Source: Stappia indica (GTDB lineage Bacteria; Pseudomonadota; Alphaproteobacteria; Rhizobiales; Stappiaceae). From it: 64,000 nt of DNA. Shown in pieces: positions 38,581 to 47,465 of this stretch. Under the pieces are notes generated by a model, which worked only from the letters and a program-made list of their open reading frames with translations, had not been told where the DNA came from and did not search any database. The position numbers were made by a program, and so were the translations under genes. Position 1 is the first letter of the stretch. Each line of letters opens with the position of its first letter. Where the stretch lies: the NCBI RefSeq assembly GCF_001696535.1, contig NZ_MBQE01000001.1, positions 744,001 through 808,000 of the forward strand, given 5' to 3'.

Positions 38581-39332
38581 GCACGAACCCCGTCGACCTG
38601 ATGACCGAACGTCTGCTGGACGAGGCGGGAATCGCCCCCGGCTGGACGGTGGTGGATATCGGCTGCGGGCCCGGCGCGGTGACGCGGATGATCGCCCGCC
38701 GGGTCGGCCCTGGGGGCCGGGTGCTGGCCGTCGACCGCGATCCCGCCATGCTGGACATGACCCGGCGCATGGCGGCGGACGAAGGCCTTGCCAATGTGAG
38801 CGTCATCGAGGGCGGCTTCGATGCGGAGCTTCCCGGTCACGGAACGATCGACGCCATCGTCGGCCGCAGGGTGCTGATGTACCAGGCGGACCCGGTCGCG
38901 GCGGTCGAAGCGCTTGCCCGCGCACTCAGGCCCGGCGGGGTCGTCGCCTTTCACGAGCACGACGCCTCACAGCTGGTGCCCGGGCGCCATCCCCTGCCCC
39001 TGCATGACGAGGTGCGCGACTGGCTGGCAAAGATGCTGAGCCGGGAAGGCGCGCGGCTCGACATGGGGCTGACGCTGCACGAGGTGATGAGCGCGGCGGG
39101 CCTTGCCGTCGAGAGCGTACGGGCGGAGGCGAACCTCCTGACGCCCGACAGCAGCTATCCCGTCGGCATGATCGTGCGGGCGGTGATGCCCCGGCTGGAG
39201 CGCTTCGGCATCACCGACATGGCCAGCGCCGATCCGGACACGCTGGACGAGCGGCTGCGACAGGAGCGGCAGGCGAACGGTGCCACCTGCCTGTGGGAGC
39301 TGGTGTTCCGCGCCGTTGCCCGGAAGATGTGA
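38577..39332 (+). CDS. Class I SAM-dependent methyltransferase
   Basis: A 251-residue methyltransferase with the SAM-binding motif VVDIGCGPG (25-33), the acidic end of strand 2 (AVDRDPAML) and LARALRPGGVVAFHEHD as motif III. The substrate is unknown. The neighbouring ars cassette raises the possibility of metalloid methylation, but the cysteines conserved in ArsM are not evident, so I do not call it that. It overlaps the preceding gene by 4 bases. Confidence 0.85.
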   Translation: MSTNPVDLMTERLLDEAGIAPGWTVVDIGCGPGAVTRMIARRVGPGGRVLAVDRDPAMLDMTRRMAADEGLANVSVIEGGFDAELPGHGTIDAIVGRRVLMYQADPVAAVEALARALRPGGVVAFHEHDASQLVPGRHPLPLHDEVRDWLAKMLSREGARLDMGLTLHEVMSAAGLAVESVRAEANLLTPDSSYPVGMIVRAVMPRLERFGITDMASADPDTLDERLRQERQANGATCLWELVFRAVARKM

Positions 39333-39352
39333 GCGCCTCTCCGCCCGTCCGG

Positions 39353-39379
39353 TTGACCGGCACAATCGTTCGATATAAT
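39353..39379 (+). promoter_or_regulatory. Possible promoter of the racemase gene
   Basis: TTGACC (39353-39358) and TATAAT (39374-39379) lie 36 bases before the start codon, but with a short 15-base spacer. The bases just downstream include a loosely symmetrical TTCG/CGAA pair, which may be an operator. Confidence 0.35.
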
Positions 39380-39414
39380 GAACAGTCGTACGAAATGATG
39401 GATGGAGCGCGGAA

Positions 39415-40110
39415 ATGGTACGGCATGTCGGCATCATCGCCTGTTCGGCGGAAGGGGCGGCGGAGTGCTACCGCACCCTTTGCGCGCAAGCCGAGCCCCT
39501 GCTCGGGGCCCACGGAAATCCGCCGGTCAGCCTGCACATGCAGCCGCTTGCCGACTACGTCCGCCATCTAGAGGCCGGGCGCGCCGATCTTGTCGGCGAG
39601 CTGATGCTGGACAGTGCCAGGCGGCTGCAAGCCTGCGGCGCGGACATGCTGATCTGCCCGGACAACACCATCCACCAAGGCCTGCCGCATGTGGCGGACC
39701 GCATGCCCCTGCCGTTCCTGCATATCGCCGAGGTGGTGGCCGAGGAGGCGGCGCGCCGCGGCTTCCGGCGGCTGGCGCTGACCGGCACGGTGTGGCTGAC
39801 CGAAAGCGACGTCTATCCGCAGGCGCTCGGCAAGCAGGGCATCGAGACCGTGCTGCCGACGAAGGCGGAGCGGACCGAGATCGGCCGCATCATCATGGAC
39901 GAACTGGTGCGCGGGAAGCTGGAGACCTCGGCGGAGGCCTTTTTCCAGCACGTCATCGGTCGCATGGCGCGCGAGGACGGGTGCGACGCCGTGGTGCTCG
40001 GCTGCACGGAAATCCCGCTGCTGATGAACGACGGCAACTCGCCGCTGCCGACGCTCGATTCGACGCGGCTGCTGGCGCTCGCCGCCCTGCGGCACGCGGT
40101 AGAAGCGTAA
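39415..40110 (+). CDS. Aspartate/glutamate racemase family protein
   Basis: A 231-residue protein of the Asp/Glu racemase superfamily. These cofactor-independent enzymes use two cysteines. The second is clear (LGCTEIPLL). The first lies in ICPDNTIHQ (Cys81), one residue further from the NT.H core than in YgeA-type racemases (CTNTMH). It may be a functional variant subgroup or act on another substrate. It converges with an XRE-cupin regulator. Confidence 0.85.
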   Translation: MVRHVGIIACSAEGAAECYRTLCAQAEPLLGAHGNPPVSLHMQPLADYVRHLEAGRADLVGELMLDSARRLQACGADMLICPDNTIHQGLPHVADRMPLPFLHIAEVVAEEAARRGFRRLALTGTVWLTESDVYPQALGKQGIETVLPTKAERTEIGRIIMDELVRGKLETSAEAFFQHVIGRMAREDGCDAVVLGCTEIPLLMNDGNSPLPTLDSTRLLALAALRHAVEA

Positions 40111-40116
40111 GCGGTC

Positions 40117-40692
40117 TCAGCCGTGCTCGATGATCAGCACGGCGCGGGTGTCCGGCTCCAGGGCCTCGAACGCGTGGGCGACATCCGCCGGATAGGCGGC
40201 ATAGTCGCCGGCGGCTAGCTCCACCTCGCGCCCCTGCTGGCCGAGACGGGCGCGGCCGCGCATCACCACCACATGCTCGCGCGTGCCAGGCCCATGCGCT
40301 GCGGAAAGATGCGGCGTGCCGGGCTCGGCCTCGATCACGTAGAGATCGCGCCGCGCACCGGGTCCGGCCGCAGACAGCAGACGGGCAAGATAGTCGGCAT
40401 GGTCCGAGCGGGTCGACGGTCCCTCGCCGGCGCGGATCACCTCGACCTCACCGCGCGGCGCCTCCAGCAACGCGGCAACGCTGACGCCCAGCGCATTGGC
40501 AAGTGTCCAAAGCGTCTCGATGGCGGGATTGCCGTTCCCCGATTCCAGCTGCGACAGGGTCGACTTGGCAAGGCCCGCGGCGCGCGCAAGCTCGCTTGCC
40601 GACAGGCCCGCTCGTTGGCGCTCGCGGCGCACCGCAGCGCCGACCACGGCGCCGATGCCGGTAGCCCCCTTGATGCCCTCGCTGCCGTCCAC
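40117..40692 (-). CDS. XRE family regulator with C-terminal cupin domain
   Basis: A 191-residue regulator with an N-terminal XRE helix-turn-helix (about 17-75, LSASELARAAGLAKSTLSQLE) and a cupin_2 sensor domain (about 110-188, including EHVVVMRGRARL). Such regulators control amino-acid, polyamine or transport genes in response to small ligands. The start is a GTG at 40692. It is convergent with the racemase gene, with 6 bases between the stops. Confidence 0.9.
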   Translation of the reverse strand: MDGSEGIKGATGIGAVVGAAVRRERQRAGLSASELARAAGLAKSTLSQLESGNGNPAIETLWTLANALGVSVAALLEAPRGEVEVIRAGEGPSTRSDHADYLARLLSAAGPGARRDLYVIEAEPGTPHLSAAHGPGTREHVVVMRGRARLGQQGREVELAAGDYAAYPADVAHAFEALEPDTRAVLIIEHG

Positions 40693-40838
40693 CCGCCCGC
40701 CTTTCCTCGCCTTTCGCGAATGCCGACCCTGCGCCGGCGGTCACCCTGCGACTATAGAAGCGCTGGTGCGCGGGAGCCATCTTCCCCGCGACGATTTCCC
40801 CTCGTGACAGATGCACGCAGCGCAGCTAGAGACGTGTC

Positions 40839-41237
40839 ATGCACAGCATGAGGGAACTCCTGAAGGACCGGTTGCTGACGTGGTCGATGGCCGCGACGAT
40901 CGTCCTTGCCATGCTGCTGCAGGGCGTCATCGCCGCCAATGCGCGCACGGTGATGGCCGCCGACGGCACCAGCCCGGCCTATGTGCTGTGCTCGCCGACG
41001 GCAATCGCCGAACCGGACGACAACCATCCTCTCAAGGACCTGGCCCGCGACTGCTGCTCGACGCTGTGCAAGCTCGCCTGCGTCGGCGGCACGCTGGCAG
41101 CCCCTGCCGCGATCGTCCTGCCCGCGCCCGAGGCGGCCGAGACCGACGCCTGGGTGCCCGCCCCGGCACCGACCGCGCTTGCGCGCGCGGAAGGTCCGCC
41201 GCCACCGGCCCGCGCACCGCCGCATATCTCCATCTGA
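40839..41237 (+). CDS. DUF2946-like secreted protein, copper-associated
   Basis: A 132-residue protein with a hydrophobic N-terminal segment (about 13-33) that serves as signal or anchor, followed by a short cysteine-rich region (LCSP, then CCSTLCKLAC) and a Pro/Ala-rich tail. This resembles DUF2946 proteins found before copper genes. It starts a series with a PCuAC chaperone and a PepSY protein. Starts at 40839 and 40848 are both possible. Confidence 0.7.
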   Translation: MHSMRELLKDRLLTWSMAATIVLAMLLQGVIAANARTVMAADGTSPAYVLCSPTAIAEPDDNHPLKDLARDCCSTLCKLACVGGTLAAPAAIVLPAPEAAETDAWVPAPAPTALARAEGPPPPARAPPHISI

Positions 41238-41313
41238 CGCAAGCCAATACCCAAGGACCGGCCGCGCCCGAAGGCCGCCGGTCAGCATAATTGCGACTTA
41301 TGGAGCCTATCCC

Positions 41314-41835
41314 ATGCGTATTCTTCAGTTCGTCTTCGCGGCAGCCCTGACGCTCGTCGCCTTCGTCGGTGCCCAGGCCCACAGCTACCGGGTCGGCGAG
41401 ATCCAGATCGGTCATCCCTGGACCCGCGCGACGCCGCCCGCCGCCAAGGTGGCCGGCGCCTTCATGAGCTTCACCAACGAGGGCGGCGCGGCCGACCGTC
41501 TGGTCGGCGGCTCTTCGCCGATTGCCGAAAGGGTCGAGATCCACACGATGGAAATGGCCGGCGGCGTCATGAAGATGCGCCCGCTTGCCGATGGCCTCGA
41601 GGTGGCGGCCGGCGCCAAGGTGGAGCTCGCGCCCGGCGGCATCCACATCATGCTGATCGGGCTCAAGCAGCCCATCGCCGAAGGCGACAAGGTGCCGCTG
41701 ACCCTCACCTTCGAGAAGGGCGGCGACATCCAGGTCGAACTGGCGGCCGACAAGATGGGCGCCGGCGGCAAGGCGCAGGACCATGGCAGCCATGGTCACG
41801 GCGAGGGCAAGAAGACCGACCACAGCACCCACTGA
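41314..41835 (+). CDS. Periplasmic copper chaperone PCu(A)C
   Basis: A 173-residue secreted copper chaperone that delivers Cu(I) to cytochrome oxidase or other periplasmic cuproproteins. A signal peptide (1-22, ending AQA) precedes the domain. The metal ligands of the H-M-M-H-x-M motif are visible: His77, methionines near 79-88, His111 and Met113. The C-terminus is a His/Gly-rich tail (DHGSHGHGEG), a further metal-binding feature. The start follows GGAG. Confidence 0.93.
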   Translation: MRILQFVFAAALTLVAFVGAQAHSYRVGEIQIGHPWTRATPPAAKVAGAFMSFTNEGGAADRLVGGSSPIAERVEIHTMEMAGGVMKMRPLADGLEVAAGAKVELAPGGIHIMLIGLKQPIAEGDKVPLTLTFEKGGDIQVELAADKMGAGGKAQDHGSHGHGEGKKTDHSTH

Positions 41836-41964
41836 TCCCGGCACGGCGCCGGGCGAGGCTTTCGGGCCGGCGCCACCGGATCGTCCCGACAAACGGCACC
41901 GAGGCCGTCCCGCCGCCGCAGCATTGCGCGCGGCGCAGGGGCTGCTGTGCCCGGAGATCCATCG

Positions 41965-43350
41965 ATGACCGATACCACCGCGCAGGACGCCGGAACGGGG
42001 GCGCTCGCCTCCCCCGCTTCCAGCTCCGATCTCTACCGCGCCGTCTGGCGCTGGCACTTCTATGCGGGCCTTCTGGTCCTGCCCTTCATGATCACGCTCG
42101 CCGTCACCGGCGCGCTCTATCTCTTCCGCGAGGAACTGGACGCGATCCTGCACGCGGACCTGAAGCGGGTGGAAATCCGCGAGACCGTCGCCAAGGCAAC
42201 GCCGTCCGCCATCGTCGCGGCGGCGCTCGACGCCTATCCCCGCCGGGCGGTGAAGTACATCTCGCCGGCAGGAGACAGCGACTCTGCCGAGATCACCGTC
42301 AGTGCCGACACGGGCCAGCGGCTCGCCGTCTATGTCGACCCGTACGACGCCACGGTGCTGGGCGCCCTGCCCGACCGCGGCACGGTGATGTGGACCGTGC
42401 GCTACCTGCACAGCCTGCGCTATTTCGGACCCACCGTGCGCAGCGTGATCGAGATCGTCGGCGGCTGGTCGATCCTGCTGGTCGGCACCGGCATCTACCT
42501 GTGGTGGCCGCGCAGACGCGGGCGCGGCGGCGTCACCAGCGTGCGCGGCACGCCGAAGAACCGGATGTTCTGGCGCGACACCCACGCGGTGACCGGCATC
42601 TTCGTCGGCTTCTTCATCGTGTTCCTGGCGATCACCGGCATGCCGTGGTCCGGCAACTGGGGCGCCAAGGTCAACGAATGGGCCAACGGCAACAACTTCG
42701 GCTATCCAGCCGGCGTGCGCGTCGACGTGCCGATGTCGGACGTCAAGCTGGCCGAAATCGCGCCAACCACATGGTCGCTGGAGCAGGCACGGATCCCGCA
42801 GTCGACTGATGCGGCGCCGCAGGCACGCGACATGGGCCTCGACCGCGCGGTCGAGATCATCGACGGGCTGGGCCTGCACCGGGGCTACACGATCGGCCTG
42901 CCCTCCTCGCCGACCGGCGTCTACTCGGCCTCGGTCTATCCGGACGACCTGGCGCAGCAGCGCGTGGTGCATCTCGACCAGTACAGCGGCAAGCCGCTGG
43001 TCGACATGAGCTATGCCGATTACGGCCCGCTCGGCCGATGGCTGGAATTCGGCATCAACACGCATATGGGTCAGCAATTCGGCCTGGCGAACCAGCTCCT
43101 GCTGGTCGTCGTGTGCCTGGCCATCGTGATGCTGGCGGTCTCAGCCGGCGTGATGTGGTGGAAGCGGCGGCCGAAAGGCAGCCTCGGCGTGCCGCCGATG
43201 CCGGCGGACAGACGGGTGTTCCGCGGGCTGCTGGCTATCCTCGCCATCGGCGGCATCATTTTCCCGCTGGTCGGCCTGTCGCTGATCGCGATGCTGGCCG
43301 TCGACCTGCTGGTGATCCGCCCGCTCGGCACGCGCCTGTCGGCGCGCTGA
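41965..43350 (+). CDS. PepSY domain-containing inner-membrane protein
   Basis: A 461-residue PepSY-associated TM protein with four membrane segments: near 30-55, 162-185, 212-235, and a C-terminal set near 375-400 and 425-450. PepSY membrane proteins reduce metals or metal-siderophores, and members near copper genes are thought to assist copper acquisition. The ATG follows GGAG. It completes the DUF2946-PCuAC-PepSY series and ends at a strong hairpin. Confidence 0.88.
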   Translation: MTDTTAQDAGTGALASPASSSDLYRAVWRWHFYAGLLVLPFMITLAVTGALYLFREELDAILHADLKRVEIRETVAKATPSAIVAAALDAYPRRAVKYISPAGDSDSAEITVSADTGQRLAVYVDPYDATVLGALPDRGTVMWTVRYLHSLRYFGPTVRSVIEIVGGWSILLVGTGIYLWWPRRRGRGGVTSVRGTPKNRMFWRDTHAVTGIFVGFFIVFLAITGMPWSGNWGAKVNEWANGNNFGYPAGVRVDVPMSDVKLAEIAPTTWSLEQARIPQSTDAAPQARDMGLDRAVEIIDGLGLHRGYTIGLPSSPTGVYSASVYPDDLAQQRVVHLDQYSGKPLVDMSYADYGPLGRWLEFGINTHMGQQFGLANQLLLVVVCLAIVMLAVSAGVMWWKRRPKGSLGVPPMPADRRVFRGLLAILAIGGIIFPLVGLSLIAMLAVDLLVIRPLGTRLSAR

Positions 43351-43365
43351 ACGCAGATCGGAAAC

Positions 43366-43395
43366 GGCTCGCGGCGGCACCGGCTGCCGCGAGCC
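43366..43395. terminator. Bidirectional hairpin between convergent genes
   Basis: Perfect 10-base arms (GGCTCGCGGC/GCCGCGAGCC) with a 10-base loop between the PepSY stop and the convergent nucleoside-recognition gene. Confidence 0.55.
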
Positions 43396-43423
43396 TCAAG
43401 CGTAAAACGTCAGGCGGCAAGGC

Positions 43424-44410
43424 TCAGGCGGCATCCGCCCCGGCTTCGCGCGCGGCGCGGGCCTGCGCCGGTTCGGCGAACAGGATCCAGTCCGGGATCA
43501 GCGAGACGATCTTGGCCAGCAGAGCGGTCGCAACGACGGCGAAGAGCAGGCGGCCGAAGAAGACGCTGGTGAAGTCCGCGCCCACCGCGACGACGATCAG
43601 CGTGTCTTCGATCAGGCTGTGGGCAAAGCCCATGAAGGCGCTGGCGAGGAACACCTGGCGCGGGTCGACGCGCGATTCCCGCGCCTCGCGGATCAGCAAG
43701 CCGCCGCCATAGGAAATGCCGAGCAGCAGGCCGACGGACGCGAACGGTACGGCAGGCGGAGCAATGCCCGCCAGGCGGAACAGCGGCACCAGCGCGCGGA
43801 TCAGCCGGTCCATGATGCCGGTGACCTTGAGGATGTCCATCAGCCAGCACAGGCCGAACAGGATCACCAGCATCATCAGAAGCGTCTTGCCGAGGCCGAC
43901 GGCGAAGCCGGTCCAGGTCGAGGTTTCCTCCATCGGCATCCACACCGGCGACAGCGGCGTGGAGAGCCAGCCGGTGGCCTCGTAAAGCTGGTGGAGAAGC
44001 GCCGCGCAGGCGAGACCGCCGACAACGCGCAGCACCGTGGTGATCCAGAAGCCCGGCCCGGCACGCTGGATGATGCGCTGCTCGATGGGCAGCGCATGCG
44101 CGAAAAGCAGCAGGGTCGAGAAGACGGTGATGTCGGCCACGGTGAGCTCGGACACCGGCACCAGGGCGAAGACGATGACGATGGCGCCCCACAGGCCGAT
44201 CAGCAGGCCGGTGAGCCAGGCGAGCGCGATCTCCGGCGGCAGGCCGTAGAGCTGCATCACCGGCTCGAAATACGGCGACATGGCGCGGATGGCGCCAAGA
44301 CGCGCCAGGATCTCCACGATCACCATAACCGGCACGATGATACGCACCAGTTCCCAATAGATTCCAAAGGTATCGCGGGTCCGCTGGATCAGCTGCGCAC
44401 GCACAGACAT
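43424..44410 (-). CDS. Nucleoside-recognition (Gate) domain membrane protein
   Basis: A 328-residue inner-membrane protein with about eight to nine membrane segments and two copies of the Gate/nucleoside-recognition fold, with typical glycine-rich [11 protein letters not shown] and [13 protein letters not shown] segments. The transported substrate is unknown. The start follows GGAG. It is divergent from an Lrp regulator, with the Lrp palindrome between them, so it is probably the regulator's target. Confidence 0.82.
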   Translation of the reverse strand: MSVRAQLIQRTRDTFGIYWELVRIIVPVMVIVEILARLGAIRAMSPYFEPVMQLYGLPPEIALAWLTGLLIGLWGAIVIVFALVPVSELTVADITVFSTLLLFAHALPIEQRIIQRAGPGFWITTVLRVVGGLACAALLHQLYEATGWLSTPLSPVWMPMEETSTWTGFAVGLGKTLLMMLVILFGLCWLMDILKVTGIMDRLIRALVPLFRLAGIAPPAVPFASVGLLLGISYGGGLLIREARESRVDPRQVFLASAFMGFAHSLIEDTLIVVAVGADFTSVFFGRLLFAVVATALLAKIVSLIPDWILFAEPAQARAAREAGADAA

Positions 44411-44486
44411 TCGAGTCACTCCGACATTTTCGTGCGCTACCGATACCGCAGCCGCGCGGCATTTTTGGTCAAACTTTGCAGCTTCG

Positions 44487-44501
44487 TGCAATTTTATTGC
44501 A
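44487..44501. promoter_or_regulatory. Lrp/AsnC-type palindromic operator
   Basis: TGCAAT-N3-ATTGCA with perfect 6-base arms lies between the divergent nucleoside-recognition and lrp-like genes, 25 bases before the lrp-like start. A further TTTGCA half-site lies at about 44475. The position suits autoregulation and control of the divergent transporter. Confidence 0.65.
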
Positions 44502-44526
44502 TAGTGATCCGAACGCTGGAGGCGCC

Positions 44527-44985
44527 ATGGATCGCATCGACAGGAAGCTGCTGAACCTGCTGCAGGCGGACGCCGCGCGCACCAATGCCGACCTTGCCGA
44601 GGAGGTCGGCCTGTCGCCGTCGAGCTGCCTGCGCCGCATCCGCAGGCTGAAGGCGGCCGGCGTCATCGACCGCACGGTCGCCATTCTCAACCCGACACGC
44701 GCCGGCAAGGGCCTGAAGGCTGTGGTGACGGTGGAGCTGGAGCGCCACGGCGAGCAGCAGACCCGCCGTTTCCTGGCGCTGGTGGAGAACGAGCCGGCGG
44801 TGGTGCAGGCCTACAGCGTCAGCGGCGAGACGGACGTGGTCCTGATGCTGCGGCTGTCGGGCATGGAGGAATTCGACGGGCTGTGCGAACGTCTGTTCCG
44901 CAACGAGACCAATGTGGCGCGCTTCTACACGATGTTCGTGATCCGCACCGGCAAGGAGACCACGGCGATCCGGCTGGCGCCGTGA
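44527..44985 (+). CDS. Lrp/AsnC family transcriptional regulator
   Basis: A 152-residue regulator with an N-terminal winged helix (about 1-60, [22 protein letters not shown]) and a C-terminal RAM ligand-binding domain (about 65-145, [17 protein letters not shown]). Such proteins sense amino acids. It is divergent from the nucleoside-recognition gene with a palindromic operator between them, and a membrane-protein gene follows. Confidence 0.93.
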   Translation: MDRIDRKLLNLLQADAARTNADLAEEVGLSPSSCLRRIRRLKAAGVIDRTVAILNPTRAGKGLKAVVTVELERHGEQQTRRFLALVENEPAVVQAYSVSGETDVVLMLRLSGMEEFDGLCERLFRNETNVARFYTMFVIRTGKETTAIRLAP

Positions 44986-45013
44986 CACAAGCGAGACTGG
45001 AGACCGCGACACG

Positions 45014-45604
45014 ATGGAGACGATCGTCCCCAATGCCGGCGCCTTCCTGCATGTGCGGGTGTTCATCGGCATCATCACCGGCCTGTGCGTCGCGCGGCTG
45101 CTGAACGGGCTCGCCAACATGGTGCAGACCCCGCGCCGCGAGCATCTCTACAGCGTCCATATCGGCTGGGCGCTGTTCCTGCTGCTGGCGGTGATGCATT
45201 TCTGGTGGTTCGAGATCGGCCTTGCCCGGATCGAGCGCTGGACGTTCGGCCTCTACTTCCTGGTGGTGGCCTACGCCTCGTGCTTCTTCTTCACCTGCGC
45301 CATCCTGTTCCCGGACAAGGTCGGCGAGAATGCGAGCTACCGGGACTATTTCCACACCCGCCAGAAGTGGTTCTACGGGCTGCTGGCGACGCTGTTCTGC
45401 ATCGACATGCTGGATACGGCGATGAAGGGGGCGGAGCACTTCCGCTCGTTCGGGGCGTTCTACCCGCTGCGGCAGACGGTGCTTGCCACCCTGTCGATTG
45501 CTGCGATGTGGATACGCGCGCCGCGCTTCCACATCGCCTTCATGGTGGTGGCGCTGGCCGCGGAGGTCTTCTGGATCCTCGACCAGTTCGCCGTGCTGGA
45601 CTGA
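45014..45604 (+). CDS. Hypothetical integral membrane protein
   Basis: A 196-residue protein with five to six hydrophobic segments (about 14-32, 48-66, 74-100, 120-138, 150-165, 172-190). I do not recognise the family. It starts 28 bases after the lrp-like gene in the same direction, so it may be co-transcribed and Lrp-controlled. It converges with the DUF3830 gene. Confidence 0.7.
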   Translation: METIVPNAGAFLHVRVFIGIITGLCVARLLNGLANMVQTPRREHLYSVHIGWALFLLLAVMHFWWFEIGLARIERWTFGLYFLVVAYASCFFFTCAILFPDKVGENASYRDYFHTRQKWFYGLLATLFCIDMLDTAMKGAEHFRSFGAFYPLRQTVLATLSIAAMWIRAPRFHIAFMVVALAAEVFWILDQFAVLD

Positions 45605-45614
45605 GCCTGAAGGG

Positions 45615-46025
45615 TCAGGCCGCCTCGAAGCGGATGTCCTGCGCGCCTTCCCACAGGACCTTGCGGCCGAGCTCCGGCAGCTTGTCGAGGTTGGAGGTCA
45701 GCGTGATGAAGTGGTTGCCGGCGAGCTGGCCCATCTTCGAGGAGAAGTCGACGCCGCCATAGGCGAGCAGGATCTCCGTCTCGCTGATGCCGCCGGGATA
45801 GAGCAGGATGTGGCCCGGCGCCGGATGGCTGGTGTGGTTCTCGTAGCCGACGCCGAAGGAGAAGTCGCCGAGCGGGATCCACACGCCCTCGCCCGACCAG
45901 CGCACATGCACGATCTGCCCGGCAAAGGGCATGCGCGCCAGGAACGCCTTGCAGGTCTCCGGCGCCTTTTCCGTCTCCAGCACCGCATCGAAGGTGAAGG
46001 GGCCGGCGGTGATCTTGATCTTCAT
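45615..46025 (-). CDS. DUF3830 family protein (cyclophilin-like fold)
   Basis: A 136-residue DUF3830 protein. The family has a cyclophilin-like fold and no assigned activity. Typical segments are KAPETCKAFLARMPF, VGYENHTSHPAPGHILLYPGG and ETEILLAYGG. An AAAGGAGG lies at good spacing before the ATG. It is the last gene of the minus-strand catabolic operon, 20 bases after the dihydropyrimidinase gene, and therefore likely participates in the same pathway. Confidence 0.87.
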   Translation of the reverse strand: MKIKITAGPFTFDAVLETEKAPETCKAFLARMPFAGQIVHVRWSGEGVWIPLGDFSFGVGYENHTSHPAPGHILLYPGGISETEILLAYGGVDFSSKMGQLAGNHFITLTSNLDKLPELGRKVLWEGAQDIRFEAA

Positions 46026-46045
46026 AGTGTTTCCTCCTTTGGACG

Positions 46046-47455
46046 TCAAAGCGGAGCGGCGCCGCGGGTGCGGGCCGAACGATAGGTGCCGTCGCCCTTG
46101 GCGCCGACGAGCGTGTTGTCGCGGACCATCACCCGGCCGCCGAGGATGACCGTGGTCGGCCAGCCGGTGACCTCCAGCCCCTCGTAGGGCGAGTAGTCGG
46201 CCCCGTCATGCAGGTCCGCGTGGCGGATGGTGCGCTTTTCCGCCGGGTCCCAGATGGCAAGGTCGGCATCGGAGCCGATGGCGATGGTGCCCTTTTCCGG
46301 ATAGAGGCCGTAGGTGCGCGCATGCGCGGTCGCGGCCAGCGAGACGAAGCGCGGCAGGTCGATCCGCCCCTTCATCACGCCTTCTGAAAAGAGGATCGGC
46401 AGCCGCGTCTCGACGCCGGGAATGCCGTTGGGGATGTGCCGGAAGCTGGTGAGGCCCTTCGGATTGCGCTTGCCGCGCTCGTCGTCGTAGCGGAACGGGC
46501 AATGGTCGGACGAGAACAGGTCGAAGACGCCCGTCTCGATGCCGCGCCAGCATTCGGCCTGGGCCGCCTTGTCGCGCGGCGGCGGCGAGCAGACGAACTT
46601 TGCCCCCTCCCAGTCCATGCCGTCGAGATCCTCGGCCGTCAGCACCAGGTATTGCGGGCAGGTCTCGCCGACCACCTTGAGCCCGCGCGCGCGGGCCCGC
46701 GCGATCTCCTCCATCGCCTCGCCGTTGGAGACATGGACGATGACGATGGGCACGTCGACGATCTCGGCGAGCGACAGCGCCCGGTGCGTCGCCTCGCGCT
46801 CCACCGCCACGGGACGGGTGGAGGCATGGGCGCGCGGGGCGACGTCGCCGGCCGCCTCGTGCCGGGCGATGAGGAAGCGGATCGCGTCCTCGTTCTCGCA
46901 ATGGACCATGACGGTGGCGCCCGTCGAACGGGCAACGTCCAGCGTCTTGAGGATCTCCGCATCGCTGAGCCGCAGGTCCTCGTAGGTCATGAAGACCTTG
47001 AACGAGGAATAGCCGTCGGCGGCGAGCGCCGGCAGCTCCTGGCCAAGCAGACTGTCCGTCGGGTCCGAGACGATCAGATGAAAGCTGACATCGGTGTAGC
47101 AGTTGCCCTCGGCCAGCTTGTGATAGGCGGTCAGCGCCTCGCGCATCGGCCGCCCCTTCTCCTGCAGGCAGAAGGGCATGATGGTGGTGTTGCCGCCGAA
47201 CAGGGCCGAGAGCGTGCCGCTCTCGAAGTCGTCGGCCATGACGATGCCCTCGCCCGAGGGCTGCGAGACGTGGACATGGCTGTCGATGCCGCCGGGCAGC
47301 ACATATTTGCCGCTCGCGTCGATCACCTCGCAATCGCCGGTCAGCGCCTCGCCGATCTGGGCGATGCGCCCGTTGCGAATGCCGATATCGGCACGGAACA
47401 CGTCCGAGGCGGTGGCGATGGTGCCGCCGCGCACGATCAGGTCGAAACGGTACAT
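46046..47455 (-). CDS. Dihydropyrimidinase/hydantoinase family amidohydrolase
   Basis: A 469-residue cyclic amidohydrolase that opens dihydropyrimidine or hydantoin rings to N-carbamoyl amino acids. The binuclear zinc motifs are present: HVH (60, 62), the carboxylated-lysine site SFKVFMTYE, HCENED, IVHVSN and the catalytic aspartate in LFSSDHCPF. Its neighbours (amino-acid ABC transporter, DapA-like enzyme, amino-acid-oxidase fusion) suggest a hydantoin-like or other cyclic amide rather than pyrimidine breakdown, since no other pyrimidine genes are present. It follows the ATPase gene by 10 bases. Confidence 0.9.
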   Translation of the reverse strand: MYRFDLIVRGGTIATASDVFRADIGIRNGRIAQIGEALTGDCEVIDASGKYVLPGGIDSHVHVSQPSGEGIVMADDFESGTLSALFGGNTTIMPFCLQEKGRPMREALTAYHKLAEGNCYTDVSFHLIVSDPTDSLLGQELPALAADGYSSFKVFMTYEDLRLSDAEILKTLDVARSTGATVMVHCENEDAIRFLIARHEAAGDVAPRAHASTRPVAVEREATHRALSLAEIVDVPIVIVHVSNGEAMEEIARARARGLKVVGETCPQYLVLTAEDLDGMDWEGAKFVCSPPPRDKAAQAECWRGIETGVFDLFSSDHCPFRYDDERGKRNPKGLTSFRHIPNGIPGVETRLPILFSEGVMKGRIDLPRFVSLAATAHARTYGLYPEKGTIAIGSDADLAIWDPAEKRTIRHADLHDGADYSPYEGLEVTGWPTTVILGGRVMVRDNTLVGAKGDGTYRSARTRGAAPL

Positions 47456-47465
47456 GTCCGCCCCC

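Noticed and set aside
38577-39332. Calling the methyltransferase ArsM because it is near arsR
   Set aside because: The conserved cysteines of arsenite methyltransferases are not evident, and it is on the opposite strand from the ars cassette.
46046-47455. A reductive pyrimidine degradation (pyd) operon
   Set aside because: Dihydropyrimidinase is present, but there is no dihydropyrimidine dehydrogenase or typical beta-ureidopropionase, and the neighbours are amino-acid uptake and oxidation genes.
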